DNA from: Hydractinia symbiolongicarpus
Taxonomy: Eukaryota > Cnidaria > Hydrozoa > Anthoathecata > Hydractiniidae
DNA length: 64,000 nucleotides
NCBI RefSeq assembly: GCF_029227915.1
Contig: NC_079879.1
Span: 25,114,501-25,178,500, forward strand
Reading direction: 5' to 3'
In this document: positions 51,809 through 64,000 of the stretch, one piece after another
How the letters are laid out: every line of letters starts with the position of its first letter
Position numbering within the stretch: position 1 is the stretch's first letter
Program-made: the position numbers and the translations under genes
The notes under the pieces: model-generated
The model's database searches: none
Told to the model about the DNA's origin: nothing
The model's input: only the letters and a program-made list of their open reading frames with translations

Positions 51809-54800
51809 TTAGTCCCACTCTGGTGTGCTCTCCTTCTCGCTTTTTTTAGTGTCTTTCATAGCCATTTGTAATAAACGATCAAAATCGTCTTCCGGCGATT
51901 CGGCACGTGCGTTTCTTTTTGCTCGTTCGGAACCTTCTAAGTAACTGTTATTTCCATCTACACAAATATGTTTAACGCAAAATAAACAACAACAAACAAA
52001 CAAATAAATAAACAAATAATTTTTTTAAAGCGATCGTTACAATTAAGATAATCACCTAACCAATTTGTGTGGCTTTAATGGCAATAGAAATATGAGAATA
52101 ACTTTTCGTTTGTCCTTTTTGTCTAGACTCTGTGCGAACTCAAGTAAACGATAAAAACGAACAAGAACTTATCAATACCCCAACATAAGAAGAACATGAT
52201 ATATATTTTGCATCGAGCATACACCACAAACATTCCATATTGTCACCAGTTTTTAAGATAATATACAATGAAGCTATTTCAGTTAGCTGTGTTTTTACAG
52301 AAAATAGAGGGGCATAGAATTTGCTAAATATAGTCTAGCAGCAATTAAGTCCTTACCAAAATCAACATAACTGCCTCCGACGAACTTTCGCCGACCTCCA
52401 AAACATAGATCTAATGTTGGATAAGTTGGATCGTCGTTACCTTCTAAAGTATAGTAACAATCCAAACGTTATAACACTCCACAACAAATTCGTCTGCGTT
52501 TCGAAAAAAAGCAAAGATAATGGTAAATTCTATTTTGCAAATAACTGTCATAAACAGGATATATCTTTAGGACGTAGAAAAAATAGTTTTATTGGAATTT
52601 GAGGTGAAAGCCTGAAAAAGACGAATTTTTATCTATTAACGGTCAGCTGAAACCTCGAAGTATTGAAAAGCAGCCATTTTTTATTAGCTAGTATCAACAT
52701 AAAAATTATTGCGTAGCAGCTCATAACCAATCCATCCAGATGATAAGTTTTTTATTATTTTGTTATAACTTTTATCAGCAGTTAAATTAAAATTAAAAAA
52801 AAAAAAAAAAATCTATAATTTTTCTTGATTTTTTCGCACGTCGCGTGTTTCATTATAAAAATTGTTTATTAAGCCCCCCCTCTCCCTTTTCGTTTTTTAT
52901 TATGCACCCTAAGACTTTACAAAAGACAACACAGCAAAACGCCCAGGCGTTTAGCAGAGTAAATGCGGTGTGCAAATTCTACACGATAGTAATATTTGCA
53001 TGAGTAATATCAAAACTAAAACACATTCATCCTGTACCTTGCATTATTCAAAAATTATCTTTCTTTAATTTCCAACACTGAAGAAGCCACGCTGATATTT
53101 CAAAAAACTCATACAATCTACCTTTAGGAGCGTGTTGTAAAAAGAAAATTGTTTTTAATTTTTTGGTTTTAGATGAGCGGTTCTTTTTTCTTGCAATAAT
53201 GAAAAAATGAGGTTTAAAAAAAAATCAGCTTTGTATACGCAGCTTAAACTCTCAAGGTTTTTGGCTGCTTTCTCCGAGTTTAAACTAACGAAAAAAACTC
53301 TCTTCATCGGAGATTATAAAACAAACACAGCTCCCAAGTCAGGCAGGTCAATAAAAACATTTTTCAAAACCAACTCGAGCAACAATGATTCTTACTGATT
53401 CATGTTTTAGAAATACTTTCGTGCTTGCCTAGGGAAACAAAAGGTCTTATCGTTCGGTCCTTGAAAGAGGTTGCTAAGCAACAGAGAAAACATTACTAAG
53501 CATATGGATTGACGTCAATAGAATCCAATAAAATATTTCCTTAAACAGAATAATATATTATTACTTTCAGTAATGTATACCGAATTTGGTATAACGTGGG
53601 ATTATTTGTTGATGTAACATGATGACAGAAACTTTTCGTGAATAACTGAATATAAACAGTTGCTTGTTGCATGAACAGCTCTAGACGTAAAACATTCACT
53701 CCAGCCAATAGATTGTTGTCGCGTGTCTTTTTCGGAGTGTGACCGTTTCAAAAGTAAGAAAATAGGAGGCGGTTAAAAATCAACGCCAGCGTGAAGACGT
53801 TGATAAGGGAGGCTATGGAGACCTATTACATATAAAACATCTCCTGAAAACAACTGGTCTTACCTGTTTTCCTCACTGATCGAAAAATAAAAGCAATACT
53901 TGGAGGCGTAAAAAGAGCGCAAGCGTAAAAAGGGTGGATCAGGGGCGTAAAGAGAACTGGTTAGAGGTGTCAAAAAATTGGTTAGCGGCGTAAAAAAAAA
54001 TTGGTTAGGAGTGTAAAAAGAAAGGTTAGGCGCGCAAAAAAGAAGGGTTAAGGAGTTGCGTCATTGCAGCGACATATGGAGTTATCATTAATTCTTTTCA
54101 CAGTAAACGTCTGTAGATTAACAAAGATAATAAATAAATAAAAATGTTTTGAAGGTGGGCAGAAGTAGAATAACAAAAACAGATTATCAGGAAAATCAGC
54201 AATCCGCCTAGCGACTACATAAAAACATTGAGAAGGCAATGCCAGCTGTGAATACGTCTTACCTTCAATCGCTCTCGTCGCATTATCAGCATCAGCGAAC
54301 ACAATAAAAGCATAATTATCGCTAAAATAAAAATGTTTTTTTTAAATTAAATGAAATAGTAAAATTTTGGCCTCAATGGTGAGTTTTTTATGTTTTACAG
54401 GCTCCGGGTTTTTTTTCTTGGGAAGACTAAATTGACATGTTTTCTTGCTTAGTTAGAATAGAGCGCTAATTGAAATGTACCGTTTGCTTAAATTACGTTT
54501 GTTGTCGTACGAAATATAATAATTTTTATAATAATGGAAATCTTTTTTTGGGAATTCCTGTGGTGTTTTTTTTTATTCATTTTAGGCTGCTTCGTTTTTC
54601 AAAGAGTTCGAGACATGTACTTTAATTTTTTTTATTTTTCCAAAACTGTTCGCTCAAATTTAAAACATCTTAGACAAGCGTAAAAAATATCAACTAACAC
54701 AATTACCACAAAGTATTTGGAACGTATCGATTGCTAAAATGTGTCTGATATCATGTTAGATACCGACTGGTGGTCTGGTGGTAGAGCGTTTGCCTCTAGT

Positions 54801-57800
54801 GCGGAAGGTCTTGGGTTCAAACCCCGGCTGAATCATGTCAGAGACTATAAAAGTGTGAATCTATCCTTTCTGCTTAGCGCTCACTATGAGAATAGGATTG
54901 ATATCTTAGGAGGTTGTCTAGTAGCTTAAATGGGAGCTTTAAATGCACTAGGACCCTCCATCGCAGGACCCTTATTGATAAGTCTAATAGAAACTAAAGT
55001 GGCTATCCTGGGTAAATAATAATTATAATAATAATAATAGAATATAACGTGTAAAATTACAGATAACAAAGAAACATATATTATATCACGGCTTTCTTTA
55101 TGCTTAAGTCAGTAGCGTGTCCTTTCAAAGACTATACGAACGAAATTTAAATCGTAGACACAAATTGGATAATCAGACTGGAAACACTGAGAAAATTTAC
55201 TAGTCAGCGGTGTTTACATAAAAATTAAAAATTAATTTGTGAAAACTTTTTATACACTTATACACTCAATCATTTATATGCAAAACTGAAGTTTCAGTTG
55301 ATGATAAAAAGACTACAAAATGACTGTCTCTCGTTTAAAATGTTTCGAAAGTTTGGTAGATGTTTTGTATTGAACAGATTAATAATTATCTTACACTGAT
55401 ATCCATGAAATTGACGAGTCAAGAAATTAACGCGAATTAAATTAACGGTCATAAAATTAACGCGGTTCATTGAAATTATTTTGAAAGAATGCATTTAATT
55501 AACGCGAATTTGAGAATACGTGACATCACACGAAGCAAAAATTACGGCAACAGTCAAATCTACGGTGGTGAAGCGGCTCTCTCTATTACAAGGGGGTTTT
55601 GAAATCGAAATAAAATTTTCGTTGTTTGGAAAGACAATGTTAAAAATTTTAAAATTTTGGAAGTGCTTTAAGTTAATTTTCCACTTTGCATCGGAGTATG
55701 AAGATGATACGAAAGCTATCTTAAAAAAGATCGCTGCATAAGAAAACACCGTTGAGCTATCGTCCAATGAGGAGAAAATAGTAGAAAATTTGTAAAAGAA
55801 ATTGTCTTTTTATGTTTTTTGGGCTTTTATATATTATAAAAAAGGCAACAAATTAACAGTATTTTAATTAACGAGTCATGAAATTGACACTCACTAAATT
55901 AACACTACATTTCATTAACGAGTCATTAAATTAACGCGAATTTTGAAAAACCGCGTTGATCTCATGACTCGTTAATTTCATGGAATAAGGCATATGAGAA
56001 AGAACTTACTTTCCATGTTAAAAAAACATTCCTACTCCGAAAGTAATAACGATGCATCGTGACAAAAATTTACATAATCTGTAATAGCTTATTCGTACAA
56101 ACTTTCGAGTATTCCCACGTGGATATTGTTTCGAAGAAGAAAAATTAATTAAGTAAGACCGTTTTTATGATTTGCCAAAACCAGCTATAATCAGGACATT
56201 CTACAGTCAGCGCATCTATATTTCGCCTGAAACATTAAATGCTACCATTTTTTATTGTTATTTTATGGTAAAAATTAATACGAGTGAAATAGGTTTTGAA
56301 AAGCGAAACTAAACACGCACGAAAATTAACACGAGAAGTTAGATTATTTGGGTAGTTTGGGAGCTTTTGATGGCGTCATCCAGTCTACGATGCCATCATC
56401 ATCTTAAAAAAAAGAAAAAGGTTGAAAATAATGTAAATTTTTTGAAAAAGAATTATTTTTTGCAGATGTTCTAGACGAGAGTGGCGGCTGAAAAGCATAC
56501 TGAAAAACGCCCTAAGAAATATTGTAAAAACATTTTTATTCATTTATAGAAAAACACATTTTGCTCAGTTTCACCAAACACCTGTCCACCGACGAGTCAC
56601 CATAGCAACAGGTGTGACGTCATGCTTCTTTTTTATAGTGGTAAAACAAACTAAAATGGATAAAAAGTCACGAAATTTTAGCCCACGGAACGGTATAGTA
56701 CCTTCGTCCAAATATTCGCCGCGTTTGACCCAGCCACCCCCACCCCTCCCGGTATGACGTGCCTTTTAAATATTGGGCTTCTTTAGCTCTCCTTCAACAT
56801 GACGTCCGCCTGAATAGGGTTACCATTTATAAATTGATAACTAAGAGAATGACTCATTCCAGATGTCAATATTAAATTTGTAGTCACAACAAAAGAAATC
56901 AGTACAATCTACAAACAGGACTAGAACTGTGTGGGTTATTAATTGGTACGAAATGATCGTTGGTTGCTTATTCATATCAGTAGTTATATTGAATTATATC
57001 TTGATACTGCAAAAAACTGATAAGAATCATAAAACTACAAATCGGTCAGGGTATTGATTTTGGGTAATCTTAAGTAGGAAATTTAAGGGAAAATTCCGAT
57101 GAAAAAATAAATGTAAAGTATTTTTTTTATCGTAATCATTTTCGTAAGCTTAACCAAACATCTTTTGACACATCTTACCAGTATACTTTTTAGTGCGTCA
57201 TTTACACTAGAAATAAAACAAAGCAATAAATTTTTGGTTATTTTGTTTTTCTGCTATTATATTACTTTGACTGCACTATAAGCTTTTTCGATTTGTATTA
57301 TTAAAATTCACGAGCAGTTCAGCAAGATTATTATAACATTTCTATATATATACACGCGAAGCTTTTCTTTAAAATCTGTCGCTATTTTTTCCCAGCCACA
57401 CACAGATAAATTTATAATGGCGTTCATTAAAATTTTGTGTAATTCCTGGCCCAATTTTACTCTAAAAAACAATTGCATTTAAAACAATTGCATTTAAAAA
57501 ATTGATTTTACTTCGTAAACCTCTTTTTGAATTTCATGTTCGATTTAAAAAAAAGCGGGAAAATGTATTAGATTTATTTGCTATGTATAAGTAACATATT
57601 GCAAAAAAATAATTTTTTTTAAAAACTTGAAATTTAAAAACACTTTCGAATTCAGTTTTTGGCAGTAACTTCAGATTAAATGAATTGATTTTTTGAGCTC
57701 TTTTTTCATTAAATTACATCGATTTTGGGTCTGAGACTATTAGGACCAAATATTAAATCTTTAAATACAACGGTGCAAATCAGTTGAAGAAAATGGCACT

Positions 57801-60800
57801 TTTTATGCTCAAATAACAAATTTTATAAATTCGCCAACTTAAACTGACTATACGAAATAGTCTAGCGCCCCTTAAAAGCTGAATAGGGTTGAAATATGGT
57901 TAAAGATGGAAAATTAGGGTTACATAATAGAAAATTTGGCGTATTACGAAATTTTATAGCGCATCATAGGCAAAAGTTTGTTTCTGCAAACTATAGTTCT
58001 TGATGTCAAGTAACGCTCAAATAAAATTTTTGATATTAAGGCCTTGCAGCTTCAAATTACGTAAAATTTCGAAAAACTCAAAAGTTTAAGTTTTTCCCAC
58101 TTTTTTTTCATAATCTAAGATACAAAAAATTCGAAACAACACCTCAGAACGTTCCTAACCTCAGCGAATAATAATTAGCCATTTATCTTGGACACAACAA
58201 TCTTATGTCACACTCATAACTAGAAACATGACTTAACATTCTAACAACATTATCACATGAAATATTAAATAACACATACCCTCTATCTCGAAAGTGTAAA
58301 GTAACTTTTTCAATCCTTCCAAATCTTTGAAATCTTTGGATGAGTTCTGATTTAGTAGTTTGACGAGTAATGCCCCCTGCATATATGTTTCTCCGTTCAC
58401 TCTAAAAGTATTTTTTCAAAAAAAGAGAAACTAATAACCACACTTAGATTCTCTGCTAAGTTACAGTTATCAAAGACGCAAGCAAATTTAGTAACAATAG
58501 TTTTGAAACATTAAAGCAACATATTGGTCTAATTTCAAATACTTACATTCCCTTTAGATGCACCGCCACAAAGAAATCTCAATTTTCGTTCATGTTCTAT
58601 GTCATAGGGAACTGGGTTTGACAATTCTGTCAACTTGCTACTTATGTCCACTTTCTCGCCATCTGATTCGTAATGAACAGATGACCTACTATTCTGTCGG
58701 CTTCTTTTAAGAGAACGAATCGGACTTCTAGAACTTTTCGACACACTTCTAGAACGGTTTCTGGACCGACTCCTTGATGTGCTTCGGGATCTGCTTTTTG
58801 ATATTCTTGCCTGTGGACTGCGAGAACGGTGTCTAGAGGGACTTCTAGAACGTGGGCTTCTGGAATAACGTCTTGATGGACTTGGAGAACGACTACGTGA
58901 ATGAGAAATAGCATTCGTTTTTCTTTTTCTTTTATATGAACGGTCATCATTGTCTCTATCCTCAGGTTCAGAATCAGAAAAAGCACTTAATGTCTCATTT
59001 AAATTATTCCTTTTTCTATAATTTCGAGGTGGTTTGGATTTTCCCTTTTTATAATTCTCCTTCTTTACTTCTGTAATGACACTGTCATTGCTGTAGACAG
59101 CTTCTTGACCAATATTACTTTTAATAATTGTACTAGTTCTATCAGTCTGTGCTACTACAGTAGTTACGGTATTATCCTGTGTTACAACAGTAGTTACGGT
59201 ATTATCCTGTGTTACCATAGGCATTGTGGTGTCAGATTGTTCTACTATGGAAGTTAGAACTTTAGTTTGGCCCTCCACAGGAGTTGTGGCATCAGGTTGC
59301 TCAACTTTGCTCACTGAATGTTGCACTGTGAAAATATTTCCTGCTAGACTTTCGTGATCTATAGTCATATCCACAATACCTATATCATCTGCAGTTTCTG
59401 TTGCAGTATTTTCAGATGAATTAATTTCAGTTAAATTAGTGTTCTTGAGTTGCGTGGTATTAGCTAACTCACAATAATTAGATTTGTTTAGGCGAGGATC
59501 TATTGCTCCCTTTATTGTAACGTTATCATCAATACTATTCAGTTTTTTCTTCCGTTTTGAAACAACAGGCATAAGACGACTAGGTAATGGTTCCGTCACT
59601 TTTCTTTTCTTGCTAGGAGAATCATCACTCAGTTTTCTTTTAGCTTTATCAACGTTTGCCTTTTTAGTAGCAGTTTGCTGCTTAGGTACAGTTAATGCAA
59701 GTGCTTCAATAAGCTTTGCTTCTCTTCTTTTCATTTCTTCAGGACTAACAATGTCACTTGGAGAAGTGCATCTTGGTGTATTAGGTCCTGAGAAACATCT
59801 TCTGAGAGGTGGATCGTTGCCAAGCTTTTTCTTTTTAAATTTAGCAAATTTTGGACTATCTGCCATTCTAATTTTGTTGCCTTTTGGATGAATACCATTT
59901 ACGGTTCGAAGTAATTTGTCACCTTTTGGTTGTGCTATGTTATTATTGTCTTTTATGGTTTCCACATCAATTTCAGTGGGTGTGTTTGGTAAACTTTCAT
60001 CTTCAACTTAAAAACAAAACAAAAAGACATCTTAAAAACAGGGCAAGTGTGTGTTGAAAGAACTCAACAGAACTGGCTAGAAAATTATCAAATATATAAA
60101 CATATTAATAATCATAAACAATAATTCTTGATTACAAATAGATGACCAAAATCGAAAAAACATTTACAAACTGATGTAAATTTTTCAAAAATTACTATGT
60201 ATGTAGGTACACTCCATAAAACATGAGCATCCTAACCACCTGATAACCTCCTTGCTGTTCCCAACTATGGCCTCCTTGCTTGTCCTAATATCTCATACTG
60301 AGCTGTTCTGATTCTTCTGTTGCTTTTAAGCTAGCAGAACTTTAAAATGGGATCCCTCTCTGCCAGTTTACTGAGACTAGTGTAGCAGTACCAAAATGTT
60401 TAGTTCACGAATGCACCCAACAGAACTACCTAACATGGTACAGAAATCTTTTAAAAATAAATTATTTTGTATTGACATTTTGAGTTGAGTTGGTTTGGTT
60501 TTGTTCAATACCAAGTACAGCTAACATAACTGGTATTTGTATCCCTTGTGAACTGTTTAGTGATCCGAAGTTTTATGAAGCTAGATATTCATTTGCATTT
60601 GTAAAGAGAATTTTTACCTTCTTGACTTAACTTTTCCTGGACAATCATTAGGCGACCCAGAACTACGTCCTCATTAGAGTCACTAAAATAACACGTTAGA
60701 ATTTTAAATCTTTCGGTATGACAAATCAGAAAATACCTCAAGCACAAAACTAATTTAATATTCTTTATCCACCAATAAGACCATCATAATTCATGCTTCA

Positions 60801-63201
60801 AAATAATTTGCATATTTTCTCTTAACACACTCGTGATAATCTTGTGACCAGCGAAAACCAAGCTTAAAGTAGTCATGTATAGGCAAATGGTTTTAACATG
60901 GTGCATACAAAAAATACCATACCCAGGTGAGCCAACTGGTGTTAAAAATGAAGAATCTGGATATGAGCTGGGATCAACATCACTAGCTATGGGTATGAAA
61001 TGTAAAATTGAACAGGAGTGACAAAGATATTGTAAGAGGAGTAAGTAGAGAAGTGAAAAAAAAGTGCAGAATAGAATTCAAAGGGCTTGTGTTATCAGTG
61101 GTAACTGCATGAAAAGAAAAAACCTCAAAATTGTCAGAAATAAATAAATGAAGTGCAAAACACACAAACCTTGTTCATATTCCAAAAACTGCTCCAATAA
61201 ACTTCCAATATCACTAGCTGCGATTCCTACATACAAAAATATATTTTTAAAAGGAAAATAAACACCAAAATACTCTTACATTCATGTTTACCGCATACTT
61301 CATAAAAAAAGCTATTTGGTTTCAACCTTGCGGTTTAACAATGTAACTGGTGGTATGTGTACACACCTACTATAACCTACCTATGCTAATTTTTCAATAA
61401 GTAATAATACAAAAATAGATTCTTGACAAGGGCGCTTAGACATAATATTATTTTTTCTGCAAAATATTTTTTTTTTCAAACAACTGTTATTTCTTAACAT
61501 TTCAACTTGTTGGTAAAATATGGCTGTAGGCAGGAGATCCAATATCACCCTTTGTATACTGGATTGGGAATAACTACTTTTCTGTAATTTGGAAAAAACA
61601 ATTGGTTAATTTCAGTCAGTAACGAATGGTTAATTTCAGTCAGTAACGAACAGACCTTAACACAGTACAAAGCACAAAGCCACCATCTTAGTCAGCAATC
61701 TTTTTGATAAACAAACGATGAACGCATGCGTTACAGGCATAGAATTGCTTAATCATCATAGATTACACCCCATTTGGTTTGCTTAGATTATCTGGCTGCA
61801 AAGATATTGAGGGCCGGTCATTTTCACCCACCCCTTAGTATAAAGGACAAGCTACAAAAGGACCCTGCATACATAGCTTTAATATATAATAAGACATCAA
61901 TCCATCATGACTATTAGTTTTCAATGATATTGTTTCATTTTTATTTTATTTTTTTGCATAAGAACCTTAATCTTCAAAAATAATATGAAGCAATATATAT
62001 CTAACTATACCACCTAGCCCACCTCTCCACCTACCTAGCCAAGTTTTAAATATTTAGTGAAATAATATCCATTAATACTTATTAATTGTTTGATTTATTT
62101 CACCTATCTGAGCATAAAAGGTAGCTTTGTTTGACAAAATTCTAACTAATTGTAATGCTTCCAGAGCACTTACCAGCACAGGATGATGAAATATCTACAG
62201 GATCCTCTTCAATTACTTCATTATAGTCTGTTATCTATATTAAGAACATTGGAAAATTTGTTATCCAAAAAGTTGCTTAGCTTTAGATGGTTGAACGACA
62301 GAGTCACTTCGTTACAGTAAAAAAAAATTGAATATTAGGTATGTGTCTCAATAGTTAGTTTTTTTGTACTCCACAAGGTTATTTTTTCAAACTTGTGATA
62401 TTTATTGCCTTCTATACAAAAAAAAAATAGAGCAGGCCTATCAATAAGGGGAGAACGATTGCAAAAACTTGCCCAATTCTAAGAAATGAGAGACTACCTG
62501 AGTCAAAATTGGTCGTCCTAATTTAACAAAATTTTGCCTGGCCTGGTTATTTTTTGGAATTTTAAATAAATTTTTTTACCAAATACAATTTACGAGAAGC
62601 TGAATATGTGACACAAATAAGTAAGAACATTCCAAGGAAAGTTTAAAGTCCAACTTTTCATACCAAGTCAAATTAGTATCCTAATTCTGAAATCACAAAT
62701 GTGTAAAATGTGAGCTATAAATACCTAAAAAACTACCCTCACTTGGAAAAAAAACGAGGTAGGCACCAACAAGGTCGGCTCAACTACTATTTTAAAACCA
62801 CAGTCACTAAGCCTGGGAAATAATATTTTCACAGATGTTGTTTAAAAAATAAGGTACACTCAAAAACTGGAGACAGGATATATACCAGCAACATCACCAA
62901 TTTTAGTAAACAGCTTGAAATTTCACGTTTGTTTGGAACAAGTCAGCCACCAGCCAACTAGCTAGCTACTTGTATCATATTCAAACCTAGCTAATACCTA
63001 GCTAATTTAACACCAAGAATAATAAACAAAAGCATTAGAACAGCCCATTGATACATGTTATTATCTCATATTATTACCAAATGTAATAACAATCTGTATG
63101 ACAAATTAGTTTTGCAAATATTGCAAGTAAACAAACCACTGCAAACTAAAAATTTACCTATACAGCCTTGTGAATCTAGGTCAGAACTCAGCAATGCCAA
63201 C
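51809..63201 (-). CDS. PPARGC1: PGC-1 family transcriptional coactivator (5' end not found)
   Basis: PGC-1/PRC/Spargel-type nuclear coactivator, known in other animals for driving mitochondrial gene expression. Minus-strand exons in phase: 63201-63158, 62227-62174, 61226-61170, 60986-60923, 60682-60618, 60006-58547, 58401-58280, 54321-54263, 52443-52357, 51957-51809; at least 719 residues. N-terminal exons are acidic (LALLSSDLDS, DYNEVIEEDPVD, LLEQFLEYE). The large exon holds Thr/Val repeats, basic stretches and an Arg-Ser domain (SRSRSPSPSRRYSRSPRSRS). The RRM follows: IYAGGI (RNP2) and NYAFIVFA (RNP1). Then LDLCFGGRRKFVGGSYVDF, the PGC-1 signature after the RRM, and DDFDRLLQMA, matching the family's C-terminal helix. 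No clear LXXLL nuclear-receptor box or DHXY (HCF-binding) motif was seen in these exons. An upstream exon supplying the start ATG must exist. Confidence 0.92.
53470..53517. promoter_or_regulatory. X-box-like palindrome plus CRE in PGC-1 intron
   Basis: GTTGCTAAGCAAC (53470-53482) is close to an RFX X-box dyad, and TGACGTCA follows at 53510-53517. A similar pair is at 56596-56622. Confidence 0.3.
54764..55040 (+). mobile_element. tRNA-derived SINE with (TAA)n tail
   Basis: The head shows an A-box-like TGGTCTGGTGGTAGAGC and a B box GGTTCAAACCC (54814-54824). The body has GTTGTCTAGTAGCTTAAAT and CTAGGACCCTCCATC, shared with the SINE at 9476-9765, and it ends in ATAATAATAATAATAG. It lies in a PGC-1 intron, antisense to the gene. 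Confidence 0.85.
55403..55982. mobile_element. TIR element with ATTAACG subterminal repeats
   Basis: Ends are inverted: CCATGAAATTGACGAGTCAA on the left and the complement of CCATGAAATTAACGAGTCAT on the right. Both flanks carry many copies of AAATTAACG(A/C/G). The interior has a 73-codon open frame of unknown nature. About 580 bp, apparently non-autonomous. Confidence 0.8.
56596..56622. promoter_or_regulatory. X-box-like site next to CRE
   Basis: GTCACCATAGCAAC (an X-box on the minus strand, GTTGCTATGGTGAC) with TGACGTCA five bases further on. RFX and CREB sites side by side recall the X1-X2 arrangement of MHC class II promoters, but here they lie within an intron. Confidence 0.35.
59158..59217 (-). 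repeat. Coding 30-bp tandem repeat in PGC-1
   Basis: Two near-identical 30-bp units encode VVTQDNTVTT twice, followed by a decayed third (VVAQTDRTST). The array stays in frame. Confidence 0.85.
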
Positions 63202-64000
63202 CTGAAAACCGACCTTCATTAAATTGAAGTCGGCTTTTACATGCCAACCTATATTCTTTCCATGGTCAGCATGCCAAGAAAATTAATTTACTACGTCGGC
63301 AAAACTGACCTTTCACAAAAAAGTATTAAAAATGTAGCTTCAACGAACTATTACCGTTTCCATATTTCGCTTGGAGCTTTACTTGCTATTAACAAGATTC
63401 TTGTTTTTGTTCATCTTTACAAATGCTTTCCCCCTTTTTTGATTGTTCTTTTTTAAATATTTTGAAATTAGTGTGAAGCTTAGACTTCATTAGACAAGTG
63501 TTCACTAACATTCTAGTGAAATATTACCTTCATACAGATTGACTTGTAAATTTGCTAAGTTTATGACTTTGGTTCCTGTGTTTTAAACTTATGTTACATA
63601 AAAATAAAATGCCACATTGAATAAATAGCAAAATCATGTTGAAAGTTAAAAAACTCAAAAAATGTGCAATGTGGGTTTTAGATATGATCAAAATTGCACA
63701 TAAAAGCATTATCATACGCAAAAAAAAGCTTAAAGATGATGTGAGATGCCACTGCACTGATGTTTGCAAGTGTGCCTTATTTATACAAGGAAACAAAACC
63801 ATATAATTTTTTTTATCTTATTATATGTTTTATCTAGTCTTATCATACCCTAATATTTTGAAAGTTGAAGTTACTGTATCATATTTGTGCATGTGGAAAA
63901 TTATTTATAATGTTAAGATCTCAAGAAAATAAAGATCTTAACAATCTAATAAATATATACTTCTTGTTTTCACTTTATTTACCATGTATTGCATAGCTAA
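63202..64000. other. Upstream of the first recognised PGC-1 exon
   Basis: AT-rich sequence that should contain, or be intron next to, the PGC-1 first exon. Two hairpins are present: AAAACCGACCTTCA at about 63205 against TGAAGTCGGCTTTT, and TGTTAAGATCT near 63910 against AGATCTTAACA. No exon with an ATG and the required phase was found. Confidence 0.35.

Larger units (their letters stand above)
54322..58279. other. Large PGC-1 intron (4 kb)
   Basis: The intron splits the RRM between RNP2 and RNP1. It contains a SINE (54764-55040), a TIR element (55403-55982) and an X-box/CRE pair (56596-56622). No exon seen in the rest, which is AT-rich. Confidence 0.55.

Noticed and set aside
54764-54840. 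Possible functional tRNA gene
   Set aside because: A and B boxes are present but the acceptor ends do not pair, and a SINE body with a TAA tail follows.

Overview
The window looks like AT-rich nuclear DNA of an early-branching animal, most probably a cnidarian of hydrozoan type. It has intron-split animal genes with GT/AG junctions, long introns full of small DNA transposons and tRNA-derived SINEs, and single-copy metazoan genes (ciliary assembly factor, NF-YA, sideroflexin, EGR, PGC-1). The clade is an inference from gene content and repeats, not a proof. Exon limits were set by hand from reading frame, GT/AG junctions, phase and remembered family proteins. No alignment was run.

Layout: (1) 526-5191 (+), the 3' part of DNAAF4 (dynein arm assembly), beginning before the window. 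(2) 7189-14356 (+), NF-YA, with its DNA-binding region split over two exons and a 4.6 kb first intron rich in repeats. (3) 15801-24988 (+), a decayed copy, and 26389-33711 (+), an intact copy, of a secreted right-handed beta-helix protein with an embedded PAN/apple-like module. (4) 35004-44158 (+), a complete sideroflexin most like SFXN2, ten coding exons. (5) 48056-50323 (-), an EGR-type three-zinc-finger factor, convergent with the sideroflexin. (6) 51809 to at least 63201 (-), a PGC-1 family coactivator (RS domain plus RRM) whose 5' end was not found.

The genes do not form one pathway. NF-YA, EGR and PGC-1 are transcription regulators, sideroflexin is a mitochondrial carrier, DNAAF4 serves cilia, and the beta-helix pair is extracellular. 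The pair is the most informative part. The upstream copy has frameshifts, an in-frame stop, two damaged splice donors, missing exons and a transposon in one exon. The downstream copy keeps every frame and carries a duplicated penultimate exon (96 and 129 nt, same phase) separated by only 26 nt, an arrangement expected for mutually exclusive splicing.

Other points: an exact SOX-POU composite motif about 180 bp upstream of the EGR start codon; a 5'-flank segment of the sideroflexin gene copied into its own intron 2; X-box-like and CRE sites paired in two PGC-1 introns; and two SINEs sharing a central core. Most remaining non-coding DNA is AT-rich intron or spacer holding MITE-like elements.
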